A DNA stretch of 64,000 nucleotides, from NCBI RefSeq assembly GCF_000711885.1, contig NZ_JONK01000013.1:59545-123544 (forward strand). The letters are read 5' to 3'. Origin of the DNA: Chromobacterium haemolyticum DSM 19808 (GTDB lineage: Bacteria > Pseudomonadota > Gammaproteobacteria > Burkholderiales > Chromobacteriaceae). The notes beneath the pieces were generated by a model, which made no database searches, was not told the DNA's origin, and saw only the letters and a program-made list of their open reading frames with translations. This document shows positions 18,563-27,706 of the stretch, one piece after another (within the stretch, counting starts at the first letter, position 1; each line of letters starts with the position of its first letter). Both the position numbers and the translations under genes were made by a program.

Positions 18563-19372
18563 TCAAAGCTTGTAGCCGGGATCGAGCCGGTCCAGCAGAC
18601 GCAGCAGCGCCGCCCAGGCCAGATCAATGAACATATCGTCCTTCAGTTCCCGCTCGCCCAACTCTCGCTCCGGCTCGTTGAACTGCTGCTCGGTCCGTCG
18701 GCACACTTCCACAGACGGCAGGCGCAACGCTCCGGCCGCCTGCGCGGCCAGTTGGATGTCGCAGGCTTTCTCCAGGTAGTACATGCGCAAGAAAGCCTGC
18801 TTGACCGTTTCTCCCACGGTCAGCAAACCGTGGTTGCGCAGAATCAGCACCGGCTTGTCGCCCAGATCCCGGACCAGGCGCGCCTGCTCGTTGAGGTCCA
18901 GGGCAATGCCTTCGTAATCGTGGTACGCCACCTTCCCGTAGAACTCCATCGACATCTGGTTCACCGGCAATAAGCCATCCGCCAAGGCAGCCACCGCGCA
19001 TCCGGCTCGGGTATGGGTGTGCAGCACGCACTGCGCATCCGGCCTTGCCGAGTGGATGGCGCTATGGATGATGAAACCGGCCGGATTGACCAGGGCGTCG
19101 TTCTCATCCAGCGCCTGGCCATCAAGACCGATCTTGACCAGGCTGGACGCGGTGATTTCGTCGAACATCAGCCCGTAGGGGTTGATCAGGAAGTGGTGTT
19201 CCGGCCCTGGCAAGCGCACCGAGATGTGTGTCGAGATCAGATCGCTCATACGAAAGTGAGCGATCAGCCGATAACAGGCCGCCAGTTCTTGACGTAGTTG
19301 CCGCTCCCCTTGTGACTCCACCGGCAGGGCGGCCTGCTGCAGGGTACGGCTGAGTTTTACTGAGAGTTCCAT
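18563..19372 (-). CDS. Class II aldolase/adducin-family protein
   Basis: A 269-residue protein with the class II aldolase fold. Zn-binding candidates are visible in VLHTHTRAG (the HTH pair) and LILRNHGLL (His), with a further conserved segment NPYGLMFDEI; this is the usual set for fuculose-phosphate-aldolase relatives. The start at 19372 is preferred because of a GAGG site five bases upstream. Upstream codons to 19516 read into a repeat and are unlikely. It sits inside the agt-like cluster, with a miniature element on each side, so it may be a later insertion. Substrate is unknown. Confidence 0.82.
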   Translation of the reverse strand: MELSVKLSRTLQQAALPVESQGERQLRQELAACYRLIAHFRMSDLISTHISVRLPGPEHHFLINPYGLMFDEITASSLVKIGLDGQALDENDALVNPAGFIIHSAIHSARPDAQCVLHTHTRAGCAVAALADGLLPVNQMSMEFYGKVAYHDYEGIALDLNEQARLVRDLGDKPVLILRNHGLLTVGETVKQAFLRMYYLEKACDIQLAAQAAGALRLPSVEVCRRTEQQFNEPERELGERELKDDMFIDLAWAALLRLLDRLDPGYKL

Positions 19373-19448
19373 CATGACCTCGGAGTGTGCATCCGCCCCC
19401 ATCGGGGCTAACTGGCGGCGCGGACCGGCGCCGCGACCATCGCGCTTA

Positions 19449-19589
19449 GAACCTCTTCCAAAGCATCGCGAGCAAGCGCGAGACCAGGCGAAAACAAGCG
19501 AACAAACGGAATGCACGGGGGGTACATGGGCATTTTGAGTTTGTTGTTAACGCCGTATCGCTGAAGCGCGGCAGACTTTGAACAGGCTC
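19449..19589 (+). repeat. TNA-type miniature element, copy C
   Basis: 141 bp between two TTA triplets (19446-19448 and 19590-19592). The right triplet is the stop codon (TAA on the minus strand) of the third binding-protein gene. Ends: GAACCTCTTCCAAAGC on the left, CTTTGAACAGGCTC on the right. Confidence 0.85.
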
Positions 19590-20633
19590 TTACTTGGGCT
19601 TAGCCACCCAGGCGTTGAAGCGCTGCTCGAGCTCCTCGCTCCTATCCACCCAGAACGCCGTGTCCTCGCTCAGCGCCACCGCGAGATTCCGCGGCGAGGT
19701 CGGCAAATCCCGGCTGCTCGTTTTCGTATCCAGCATCTGGAGCGCCTTACGGTGGGTCACTCCATAATCGATGGTGTCCGCATAGGCTTTCTGGTTGACC
19801 GGCTGCATGGCGAAACGGATGAATTTCAGCGCATCGTGCTTGCGTGGGCTGCCCTTGGGAATCGCCCAGTAGTCGTAGTTGTAAACCGAACCATTCCATA
19901 CCACCTTCAGGTTCTTGCCTTCTTTCCTCGCTTCGGAAATGCGGCCGTTGTAGGCCGAGCTCATCACGACATCGCCCGAGACCAGAAACTGCGGCGGTTG
20001 GGAGCCGGCCTCCCACCACTGGACATTGGGCTTGAGCTGGTCCAGTTTGCGGAAAGCCCGGTTAACGCCCGCGGGCGTGGCCAGTACTTTGTAGACGTCC
20101 TTGGGTGCCACGCCGTCCGCCATCAGCGCGAACTCCAGGTTGTCCTGCGCGCCCTTGCGCAAACCACGCTTGCCTGGAAAGGTCTTCACGTCCCAGAAAT
20201 CCTTCCAACTCGCCGGAGCCGTCTTCAATTTGTCGGCGTTGTAGGCCAGGACGATGGACCAGACGTTCATGCCTATACCGCAGCGCTGTACAGCGCCGTC
20301 GAGAAAATCGGCCGTGTTGCCGATCTTGCTGTAATCGAGCTTTTCGAACAGACCTTCGTCGCAGCCGCGCGCCAGCGCCGCCGGCTCGACTTCAACCACA
20401 TCCCACGACACGCTGCGGCTATCCACCATGGCCTTGATCTTCGCCATCTCGCCGTTGTATTCCGCCCCGATCACCGTGATGCCGGTCGCCCGCTGGAACG
20501 GGCCGTAATACGCCTTGTCCTGCGCGGACTTCCCCGCTCCGCCAAACGAGATCACGGTCAGCTCGGCAGCCATGGCTTCGCCCACAAGAGCCCATCCCAA
20601 GGCCACAGCCGCCAGCTTGATGCTTGTAGACAT
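19590..20633 (-). CDS. Periplasmic binding protein, PotD/AgtB family (paralogue 3)
   Basis: A 347-residue binding protein with signal sequence MSTSIKLAAVALGWALVGEAMA. The same landmarks as the other two are present (EYNGEMAKIKAMVDSRSVSWD, WEAGSQPPQFLVSGDVVMSSAYNGR), but it is more divergent overall. The start at 20633 has GGGAGG upstream. It lies directly after the ATPase gene, 31 bases away, where agtB sits in Pseudomonas, so it may be the ancestral partner. Its TAA stop is part of the target site of a miniature repeat. Confidence 0.88.
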   Translation of the reverse strand: MSTSIKLAAVALGWALVGEAMAAELTVISFGGAGKSAQDKAYYGPFQRATGITVIGAEYNGEMAKIKAMVDSRSVSWDVVEVEPAALARGCDEGLFEKLDYSKIGNTADFLDGAVQRCGIGMNVWSIVLAYNADKLKTAPASWKDFWDVKTFPGKRGLRKGAQDNLEFALMADGVAPKDVYKVLATPAGVNRAFRKLDQLKPNVQWWEAGSQPPQFLVSGDVVMSSAYNGRISEARKEGKNLKVVWNGSVYNYDYWAIPKGSPRKHDALKFIRFAMQPVNQKAYADTIDYGVTHRKALQMLDTKTSSRDLPTSPRNLAVALSEDTAFWVDRSEELEQRFNAWVAKPK

Positions 20634-20664
20634 TCCCAGATCCTCCCTTGCAAAACACGCCTTG

Positions 20665-21768
20665 CTATTCGTGAGCCAGCGGATCGAGCGCGCGTACATG
20701 CTCCACCTGCCAGCCCAGCGACACTACATCGCCGACGGCGAGCGTGGCGTCCAGGTCGGCGATGGCTTGTTTGACGAAGAAATTGGGCTTGCCGCACACC
20801 TCCATGCGCACGCGCACGTGGTCGCCCAGATAGATGAATTCGGCCACCCTCCCGGAGAACCGGTTGTCGCAATGCTCGCTGTGGCCGTTGAGCAAAACGC
20901 GCTCGGGGCGAATGGATAGCGACACCCTGCTGCCGGCCTCGCCCACCTTCACCGCCAGCGCCGCCACGCGCTCGCCGCGCTCCAGCTCCACCAGGCAGCG
21001 CTCGCCGTCCTGGCTCAGCAAAGTGCCTTGCAGCCGGTTGTTCTCGCCGATGAAGTTGGCGACGAAGGCGTTGCCCGGCCGCTCATAGAGCTGGGCCGGC
21101 GCGTCGACCTGCTGGATTTCGCCCTGATGGAACACCGCCACCCGGTCCGACATGGTCAGGGCCTCGCCCTGGTCATGGGTGACGTAGACCACGGTCACGC
21201 CCAACCGCTGGTGCAGATGCTTGATCTCCATCTGCATGTGTTCGCGCAATTGCTTGTCCAGCGCGCCCAGCGGTTCGTCCATCAGCACCAGTTGCGGCTC
21301 GAACACCAAGGCCCGCGCCAGCGCCACCCGCTGCTGCTGGCCGCCCGACATCTGGCCCGGATAGCGGCCGGCGAAGGCGTCCAGCTGCACCATGGCCAAC
21401 GCCCGCTTCACCTTGTCCTGAATGTCCGCCTTGGACACGCCGCGGACCGACAGCGGGAAGGCCAGGTTTTCTGCCACCGTCATGTGGGGAAACAAGGCGT
21501 AGTTCTGGAACACCATGCCGATGTTGCGCTTGTGCGGCGGCACGCGGTTGATGGAGCGGCCGGCCAGCTGAATCTCGCCGCCGGTAGGGGTTTCGAAACC
21601 AGCCAGCATCATCAGGCTGGTGGTCTTGCCGGAGCCGGACGGCCCCAGCAGGGTGAGGAATTCGCCTTGGCGGATATCCAGATTCAGGTTTTTGACGATG
21701 AGGTTCTCGCCGTCATAGCTTTTCTGGATGTCGAGGAAGCGGACCAGCACATCGTTGGCTGCGGACAT
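20665..21768 (-). CDS. ABC transporter ATPase, PotA/AgtA-like
   Basis: A 367-residue ATPase that drives import by the two permeases of this cluster. Walker A is GPSGSGKTT at 42-50, the signature is [15 protein letters not shown], Walker B is [12 protein letters not shown] and the switch histidine is in [10 protein letters not shown]. The C-terminal ~100 residues form the TOBE domain of the polyamine-transporter ATPases. It follows the response-regulator gene after 146 bases; that gap holds a GC-rich stem but no T-run. Confidence 0.92.
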   Translation of the reverse strand: MSAANDVLVRFLDIQKSYDGENLIVKNLNLDIRQGEFLTLLGPSGSGKTTSLMMLAGFETPTGGEIQLAGRSINRVPPHKRNIGMVFQNYALFPHMTVAENLAFPLSVRGVSKADIQDKVKRALAMVQLDAFAGRYPGQMSGGQQQRVALARALVFEPQLVLMDEPLGALDKQLREHMQMEIKHLHQRLGVTVVYVTHDQGEALTMSDRVAVFHQGEIQQVDAPAQLYERPGNAFVANFIGENNRLQGTLLSQDGERCLVELERGERVAALAVKVGEAGSRVSLSIRPERVLLNGHSEHCDNRFSGRVAEFIYLGDHVRVRMEVCGKPNFFVKQAIADLDATLAVGDVVSLGWQVEHVRALDPLAHE

Positions 21769-21914
21769 GGCGGCGGCACCTGGAAGTGAATGCGTACGCC
21801 AACCATGCTAGGGAGAGCGGCGCGCGCCCGCCATCAGCGGGCGGCGGATTTTGCCGTCGGGATAAACGGCGCTCGCTATAGGGAAATCCTTAGTGCGCCG
21901 CAGCAGGCCAAGCG

Positions 21915-22544
21915 TTAAAACAACTGGTGCTCGATCGCGTAACGCACCAGATCCGCCAGCGATTGCGCGCGCAGCTTCTGCATCAGCCTGACCTTGTGGG
22001 TGCTGACGGTCTTGGCGCTGATGGCCAGCAACTGCGCCACCTCGTTGACATTGGCGCCCTGCGCCAGGCGCTGAAACACCTGGAACTCGCGCTCGGACAG
22101 CTGAGCATGCGGCGGCCGCTCGTCGCTGAGGTTGACTTCGAACACCAGCCGGTCCGCCAGCTGCGGGTCGATGTAGCGGCCACCGCCGGCTACTTTGCGG
22201 ATCGCGGTCAGCAGCAGCGCCGGGTCGCTGTCCTTGGTGGCGTAGCCGGCGGCGCCGGCCTTGAGCGCGCGCGCCGCCATCTGCACCTCGTCGTGCATGG
22301 ACAGCACCAGGATCGCCGGCGGCTGCGCCAGCGCCCGCAAGCGCGGGATCACATCCAGCCCGCTCAGGCCCGGCATCGAAATATCCAGCAGCAACACATC
22401 GCAGACGGCGGCGCGCAAGGCGTCGAACACCGCGCCGCCGTTGGCGGCTTCGCCGACGACTTGCAAATCGTCGGCCAGGCCGATCAACTGCTTGATGCCT
22501 TCGCGCACGATGGTGTGGTCTTCCGCCACAATCACTCGAATCAT
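21915..22544 (-). CDS. NarL/FixJ-type response regulator, AgtR-like
   Basis: A 209-residue two-domain regulator. The receiver has acidic Glu8 and Asp9, the phosphorylation site Asp54 in LLLDISMPG and the conserved Lys in YATKDS. The LuxR-type helix-turn-helix is LSEREFQVFQRLAQGANVNEVAQLLAISAKTVSTH. Its ATG overlaps the sensor stop (ATGA), so the two are translated together. In Pseudomonas the same pair (AgtS-AgtR) activates the neighbouring agt transporter in response to 4-aminobutyrate and 5-aminovalerate. A like role is inferred here. Confidence 0.9.
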   Translation of the reverse strand: MIRVIVAEDHTIVREGIKQLIGLADDLQVVGEAANGGAVFDALRAAVCDVLLLDISMPGLSGLDVIPRLRALAQPPAILVLSMHDEVQMAARALKAGAAGYATKDSDPALLLTAIRKVAGGGRYIDPQLADRLVFEVNLSDERPPHAQLSEREFQVFQRLAQGANVNEVAQLLAISAKTVSTHKVRLMQKLRAQSLADLVRYAIEHQLF

Positions 22545-24928
22545 GTCTCCTCCTCTCCTTCATCCGGCCGCAAAGGCAGCCGGGCCGTCAAACTGCAGCC
22601 CTGCCCCGGCGCGCTGGCGATCTCCAGCTCCCCGCCGAACATCAGCAGGCGCTCGCGCATGCCCACCAGGCCATAGGAGCTGCCCGCCTCCCCCGGCCGC
22701 CGCTCAAAGCCTTTGCCGTCGTCGACAATGCTTAGCGTCAATTCGCCCGGCTGCGCCTGCAAATGCAGCGTCACCGTATGAGCCTCGGCGTGGCGCATCA
22801 CATTGGTCAGCGCCTCCTGCAATACCCTAAACAGGCCCACCGCCTTGGCGTCGTCCAGCCGCAACGGCGTTTCCGGCACCAGCACCAGGCAGGGTATGCC
22901 GCTGCGGGCTTCAAAACGGCGCGCCTGCCATTCCACGGCCGAGGCCAGGCCCGCGTCCAGAATGGGCGGCCGCAGCGCGGTGGCCACGTCGCGGACCAGG
23001 GCGAAAGTCTGGGCGATCAGCTTCTTGATGCTGGCCAGCCGCTCCGCCGCCGCGCCCTCCGGCCGCCCCAGGCTGAGTTCCAGCATCGAGGTTTCCAGCT
23101 TGAGCACGGTCAGCACCTGGCCCAGTTCGTCGTGCACCTCGCGCGCGATATGCGCTTTCTCCTCCTCGCGCACCGTTTCGAGGTGAGCGGCCAAGTCTCT
23201 CAACATGGCGCGCGACGCGCTCAGTTCCAGTTCATTGCGCTTGCCGGCGCTGATATCCCACAGGATGCCGTCCCACACCATGCCCGCCGCGCCGTGGCGG
23301 CGGGCGCGGGCGCGCAGATCGGCCCAGCGCTCCGCGCCGTCGCGGGTCAGAATCCGGCCTTGCCAGCTCCAGTCGCTCTGCTCTCGCCAGGCCGCCCGCC
23401 AACTCTCGCGCAGGCCGGCGGCGTCTTCCGGATGCGCCAAGGCCAGCAAGCCCTCCGGCCGCGCCAGCAAGTCCGCGGCCGGGTAGCCGGTCAGCGCCAG
23501 GCTGGCCTCGCTGACAAAGGCCAGCCGCGGATCTTCCGCCGCGTCGCCGCACTCCAGCCGGAACACCAGGCCCGGCACATTTTCAGCGATGCCCTTGAAG
23601 CGCGCCTCGCTTTCCCGCAAGGCGGCGCGCGCCTGTCGCTTCTCGGTGACATCATGCATAAAGGCCACCAGATAGTCGGCGCCGCCGAAGCGCAGAAAAC
23701 TGAGCGAGACATCCACCGGCAAGCTGCCGCCGTCGGCGCGCAGACAATCGATTTCGAACTGCAACAGATCCCGGCTGCGCGCCCGGCTCCACAAATCCAG
23801 CCAGCCGTCCATGTCCAAGCCCGGCTGAAAACGCGACAGAGGCTGCCCCACCGCCTGCGCCTCTTCGCACGCCAGCATCGCCAGCGCGGCCTGATTGGCG
23901 TAACGCAGCCGGCTGTCCCAGTTCAGCCACAGAATGCCCACCGTGCTGTGATCCACCGAAAACTGCGTCAGCCGCAAGGCCTCGGCGCTGGCCTCCCGCT
24001 GCGCCAGCGCCTGACGCGCAGCCGCCAGCGCCTGCCGCATCTGCCGCTGTTGCCTGCCCCGCCACAATAATGCGCCCGCCAAAGCCAGAATGAGCACGCC
24101 CGAAACCTGACTCAGCCACCGCCAAAACGGCAGACTGTCGCCCAAGGGCGTCGGCTCGGCCTGCACCCAGCGTGTGTAAAGATGACCGCGCTGCGACGCC
24201 GGCAACGCGCTCAGGGCCCGGTCCAGCAACGTAGCCAATTGCGGCCAATCCTGTCGCGACGCCACCCGCAGCAGCCGGGTGGCGCCGCTGTCGCCCACCG
24301 CGCGCAAGGGCGAGAACTCGGGCTCCCGCAGCAGCTGGTTCAGTTGCGCCTCGTCCACCACCGCGTAATCCGCCCGCTGCTGCAGCACTTGCTGCAACGC
24401 GGAACGGTCCGAGCCGGCCGGCCAACGCCGCAACGCCGGATAGTTGGCGGCCAGGAAGGCCGCCGCCGCGCCCGGTTCAACCACCGCCACCCTTACGTTG
24501 CCCGGCAATTGCTCCAGCTCCAGCGCCGCCGCCGGTTCGCCCCGCCCAACCAGTTTGTAGGGTATGCGCAGGAAGGGGCCGGAAAACAGCCAGTAACGCA
24601 AGCCTGCCGGCGTTTGCTCCAGGCCCGGCGCGATATCCACGCTACCCGCCCGCGCCGCCGCGCTCAATTGCGTCTTGTTCGGATAGGCCGTCCAGGCCAG
24701 CTTGAGGCCCAGCTCGGCAGCCAGCCGATTCATCAGCTCCACATGCGCGCCGCTAATCGCTTGCCGGCGCGGGTCCAGCACCGCGTAGGGCGCTTGCGGC
24801 ACCACCCCCACCCGCAACACAGGATGCCGGCTCAGCCAGTCCCGCTCCGCCGCCGACAGGCTCAGCGCCCAACTGGGCGACGCCAGCCACAGCGCCGCCA
24901 ACCCCGCCATCCACAATAAGGCTTTCAA
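22541..24928 (-). CDS. Sensor histidine kinase with periplasmic amino-acid-binding domain, AgtS-like
   Basis: A 795-residue membrane kinase. Signal sequence 1-22; SBP_bac_3-type periplasmic domain about 30-255 (VLRVGVVPQAPYAV; SVDIAPGLEQTPAG); TM 272-290; two PAS domains about 320-430 and 440-560; HisKA_3 with His599 in AREVHDELGQ; HATPase with DDGKGF. The solute-binding domain suggests direct sensing of the transported compound, as in Pseudomonas AgtS. It is the first gene of the cluster and overlaps the regulator gene by four bases. Confidence 0.9.
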   Translation of the reverse strand: MKALLWMAGLAALWLASPSWALSLSAAERDWLSRHPVLRVGVVPQAPYAVLDPRRQAISGAHVELMNRLAAELGLKLAWTAYPNKTQLSAAARAGSVDIAPGLEQTPAGLRYWLFSGPFLRIPYKLVGRGEPAAALELEQLPGNVRVAVVEPGAAAAFLAANYPALRRWPAGSDRSALQQVLQQRADYAVVDEAQLNQLLREPEFSPLRAVGDSGATRLLRVASRQDWPQLATLLDRALSALPASQRGHLYTRWVQAEPTPLGDSLPFWRWLSQVSGVLILALAGALLWRGRQQRQMRQALAAARQALAQREASAEALRLTQFSVDHSTVGILWLNWDSRLRYANQAALAMLACEEAQAVGQPLSRFQPGLDMDGWLDLWSRARSRDLLQFEIDCLRADGGSLPVDVSLSFLRFGGADYLVAFMHDVTEKRQARAALRESEARFKGIAENVPGLVFRLECGDAAEDPRLAFVSEASLALTGYPAADLLARPEGLLALAHPEDAAGLRESWRAAWREQSDWSWQGRILTRDGAERWADLRARARRHGAAGMVWDGILWDISAGKRNELELSASRAMLRDLAAHLETVREEEKAHIAREVHDELGQVLTVLKLETSMLELSLGRPEGAAAERLASIKKLIAQTFALVRDVATALRPPILDAGLASAVEWQARRFEARSGIPCLVLVPETPLRLDDAKAVGLFRVLQEALTNVMRHAEAHTVTLHLQAQPGELTLSIVDDGKGFERRPGEAGSSYGLVGMRERLLMFGGELEIASAPGQGCSLTARLPLRPDEGEEET

Positions 24929-25251
24929 TGCGTCCCTCCGGCGCGCCGGAGGGCGCGCATGACTCCATACTGTGACAGCGCGGCGGCACTGTCTAAAAAA
25001 TCAAACGCAAAGCGGGAGAGCTTGTGGCAAGAGGCGCAGGCGACGGGCCTGGCGGACGGGCTGCAGGGAGAGAGAAAGGCCGATGGACGCAGCAAAATGG
25101 GGCCTGGCTTGGAAAATGCGCCGCGGCGGGCCAGAAAGCGCGAATTGCGCTGCATGGCCGGCGGCGACATCAGTATACTGTGACGCTATTCGAAAAATTG
25201 TCGAAAATACTAAGCAGAGGCCGACAAGGGCACGCCACCGAGGTTACAGGC
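24929..25251. promoter_or_regulatory. Divergent control region between the sensor kinase and the PuuR-like gene
   Basis: No gene is supported in these 323 bases. Near the right gene there is a perfect 10 bp palindrome CAGTATACTG (25171-25180), which contains the -10-like hexamer TATACT. An inverted repeat TTCGA-N7-TCGAA follows at 25189-25205. Both lie 45-80 bases before the PuuR-like start and are plausible autoregulatory operators. The left two-thirds show nothing distinctive. Confidence 0.4.
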
Positions 25252-25800
25252 ATGGATATTGGATTACGCGTCAAACAAGTGCGTGAGCACTTCGCGCTGT
25301 CGCAGCGCGAGCTGGCGAAACGGGCCGGCATGGCCAACGCCACCATCTCGCTGATAGAACAAAACCGGGTCAGCCCGTCCATCAGCTCGCTATTGAAGCT
25401 GATCCAGGGCTTTCCGATGACGCTGACCGAGTTCCTGACCTTTGGCGAACCGCCGCCCAGCGACCCCTACACCTTCCGCCGCGACCAACAGCCGGATTTG
25501 GGCCGCGACGGCCTGAAGCTGCTGATCATCGGCGCCTCCAACCCCAACCGCCAGATGCGCATGCTGCGCGAGCTGTATTCGCCGGGCGCGGACACCGGCA
25601 AAGAAATGATCACCCATCCGGAGGGCGAGGAGTGCGGCGTGGTGGTGCGCGGCACGGTGGAGCTGACCGTGGACGGCCACATCAGCATCCTCTCTGCCGG
25701 CGACGGCTATTACTTTCCCAGCACCCTGCCGCACAAATTCCGCAATGTCGGGCCGGACGAGGCGGAGATCATCAGCGCCAACACCCCTGCCAACTTCTGA
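25252..25800 (+). CDS. PuuR-like transcriptional regulator (XRE helix-turn-helix plus cupin)
   Basis: A 182-residue protein with an N-terminal XRE helix-turn-helix (LSQRELAKRAGMANATISLIEQNRVSPSISSL, about 14-47) and a C-terminal cupin ligand domain (HPEGEECGVVVRGTVELTVDGH to YYFPSTLPHKFRNVG). The architecture and size match PuuR, which represses putrescine and 4-aminobutyrate catabolism in enterobacteria and is released by putrescine. The position beside an omega-amino-acid/polyamine transport cluster supports that kind of role. The start MDIGLRVKQV at 25252 is the natural XRE start. The stop codon abuts miniature element D. Confidence 0.85.
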   Translation: MDIGLRVKQVREHFALSQRELAKRAGMANATISLIEQNRVSPSISSLLKLIQGFPMTLTEFLTFGEPPPSDPYTFRRDQQPDLGRDGLKLLIIGASNPNRQMRMLRELYSPGADTGKEMITHPEGEECGVVVRGTVELTVDGHISILSAGDGYYFPSTLPHKFRNVGPDEAEIISANTPANF

Positions 25801-25940
25801 GAACCTGTTCACGATCTGCCGCGCGTTGGCGATACGGCGTTGAAAATCGCTTCGAAATGCTCATGTACCCCTCGTACACTCCGCTTTCTCAGCGGTTTTC
25901 GCCTTGTCTCGCCCTGGCTCGCGACACTTTGAACAGGCTC
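25801..25940 (-). repeat. TNA-type miniature element, copy D
   Basis: 140 bp in inverted orientation, running from GAACCTGTTCACGATCTGC to CACTTTGAACAGGCTC. The left flank is the TGA stop of the PuuR-like gene (25798-25800), the right flank is TAA (25941-25943), so the flanking triplets fit TNA but are not identical. Confidence 0.85.
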
Positions 25941-25950
25941 TAAGGTCAGG

Positions 25951-27387
25951 TCAGAAGCGCCCCACTGCAGCCAACGCCCCGCGCCCCAAGCGCTGCGGCA
26001 GCAGGCTGCCGGCCACCATGCCGACAATGCTGAAGCCCAGGCCCGCCAGTTGCGGCGGCCAGAACGGGTCCGCCGGGCCGAACCAATCCAGCGCCAGCCA
26101 GCTGCTCAAGCCCAGCACGATGGCCAGCAAGGCGCCCTGCGGCGTCGAACGCTTCCAGAACAAGCCGGCGAACAACGGCGCCACCGCCGACACCAGCGTC
26201 ACCTTGTAGGCATTGCCCACCATCTCGTAGATGGTGGCGTCGGACAACAGCGCGAACACCGTGGTGACAATGGCCAGGCCCACCACGGTCAGCCGCATCG
26301 CCAACAGGAACTGCCGGTCCGACATCACCGGGATGAAACGGCTGAGCACGTTCTCGGTGAAGGTCACCGACGGCGCCAGCAAAGTGCCGGACGCGGTGGA
26401 CATGATGGCGGACAACAGCGCGCCGAAGAACATCACCTGCGCGAACAGCGGCGTGCGCTCCAGGATCAGGCTGGGCAGAATCATCTGCGCGTCCTGCTGC
26501 ATCCAGCGGCTGACCATGGTTGGATCGATCAGAGTGGCGGCAAAGCCGATAAAAATGGGCAGCATGCAGAAAGTCAGGTACAGGCCGCCGCCAACCATGG
26601 ACGCGCGCGCCGCGACGTTCTCGTTCTTGGCCGACATCACCCGCTGGAAAATATCCTGCTGCGGAATCGAACCCAGCATCATGGTCAGCAAGGCGCCGAC
26701 AAAGCCGACAACATCCTTGGGCGACAGGCTGGGAATCATGGTGAACTTGTCCTGCGCCGCCGCGTGCTGCAGCACCTTGACCGGGCCGCCGGCCATGTCA
26801 CCAATCAACCAGGTCAGATACAGCAAGCCAGCGACAATCACCGTCATCTGGAAGAAATCGGTCAAGGCCACCGACCACATGCCGCCAAACAGCGTGTACA
26901 CCAGCACGATGCCGGCGCCCAGCAGCATGCCGGCGTTGGCACTGATCGCGCCTTGGGACAGCACGTTGAACACCACGCCCAGCGCGGTCAACTGCGCCGC
27001 CACCCACCCCAGGTAGGAGGCGATGATGCACAGCGACACAAACAGCTCCACATTGCGGCCGAAGCGCTGTTTGTAGAAGTCGCCTATGGTCAGCAGATTG
27101 AGCCGGTACAACGGCCGCGCGAACAGCAGCCCCACCAGCACCAGGCACATCGACGAGCCGAACGGGTCTTCGACGATGCCGGCGAAGCCCTTGTCGATAA
27201 AGGTGGCCGGAATGCCCAGCACCGCTTCTGAACCGAACCAGGTGGCGAACACCATGGCGGTGACGATGGGAAACGGCAGGCTGCGGCCGGCCACGGCGAA
27301 ATCGCGGGCATTGCGCACGCGGGTGGCGGCATACAGGCCGATGCCCACGGACAACAACAAATAAACAACGACGAAGCCAATCAGCAT
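25951..27387 (-). CDS. Sodium:solute symporter (SSS family)
   Basis: A 478-residue inner-membrane symporter with about 13 helices. The early SSS signature is ARDFAVAGRSLPFPIVTAMVFATWFGSEAVLG; LGSIPQQDIFQRVMSAK and GALLSAIMSTASGTLLAPS are further family landmarks. The start MLIGFVVVYLLL at 27387 follows GAGGAAC; the frame runs on to 27573 but would add an unlikely tail. SSS members carry sugars, amino acids, choline, urea or pantothenate, and the substrate cannot be told here. A terminator-like hairpin sits in its leader. Confidence 0.87.
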   Translation of the reverse strand: MLIGFVVVYLLLSVGIGLYAATRVRNARDFAVAGRSLPFPIVTAMVFATWFGSEAVLGIPATFIDKGFAGIVEDPFGSSMCLVLVGLLFARPLYRLNLLTIGDFYKQRFGRNVELFVSLCIIASYLGWVAAQLTALGVVFNVLSQGAISANAGMLLGAGIVLVYTLFGGMWSVALTDFFQMTVIVAGLLYLTWLIGDMAGGPVKVLQHAAAQDKFTMIPSLSPKDVVGFVGALLTMMLGSIPQQDIFQRVMSAKNENVAARASMVGGGLYLTFCMLPIFIGFAATLIDPTMVSRWMQQDAQMILPSLILERTPLFAQVMFFGALLSAIMSTASGTLLAPSVTFTENVLSRFIPVMSDRQFLLAMRLTVVGLAIVTTVFALLSDATIYEMVGNAYKVTLVSAVAPLFAGLFWKRSTPQGALLAIVLGLSSWLALDWFGPADPFWPPQLAGLGFSIVGMVAGSLLPQRLGRGALAAVGRF

Positions 27388-27706
27388 GGGAATGATGTTC
27401 CTCTTCAGGCGGCGCGCGCACGCGCCCAAACGGCGGCCCAAAAGCAAGAGGCCGGCGGGGGCACCTGACACCCCGCCAGCCTCTCTCAATTCCTGAAAAC
27501 CTTGATATCTTGCCTTTGCCATCAAGGGTTTGGGGGGCGATGATAACGCAGCTTTTTCTCGCTGTGTACCCATTGCCGGGCAGTTTTTTCACACCCGCCC
27601 CAATTTGCCCGAATGTCATTGCCGGCGCGTTGCCGCCGGTCTGTCTTTTCCGCTTGCCCCCGTCGTCGGAGCCGGATTCGCGCGGCTGTTTTCAGCGGAC
27701 GGCCGC
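27388..27706 (-). promoter_or_regulatory. Leader and promoter region of the symporter gene
   Basis: In this 319-base gap the best promoter on the minus strand is TACACA, a 17-base spacer, then TATCAT (ending near 27540). A leader of about 150 nt would follow. It holds a CCTTGAT/ATCAAGG stem, a T-run and then the 13 bp terminator hairpin. The left part near 27690 has an AGCGG/CCGCT stem that may end the upstream gene. No known riboswitch class was recognised. Confidence 0.4.
27440..27483 (-). terminator. Terminator/attenuator hairpin in the leader of the sodium symporter gene
   Basis: On the minus strand a 13 bp stem with one G-U pair (27483-27471 with 27460-27448) has a 10 nt loop and is followed by TTGCTTTT. 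It ends 53 bases before the symporter start. The GC-rich gap to the start codon has no visible promoter, so transcripts probably read through this hairpin. An upstream stem CCTTGAT/ATCAAGG adds to a structured leader. Confidence 0.6.

Noticed and set aside
25855..25943. Small open frame inside the miniature elements (peptide like MLMYPSYTPLSQRFSPCLALAR), seen in several copies and ending at the element's TAA.
   Set aside because: The frame is kept in copies B, D and F but shifts or loses its start in E and G. The similarity follows the DNA repeat, not codon constraint, and no ribosome site is present.
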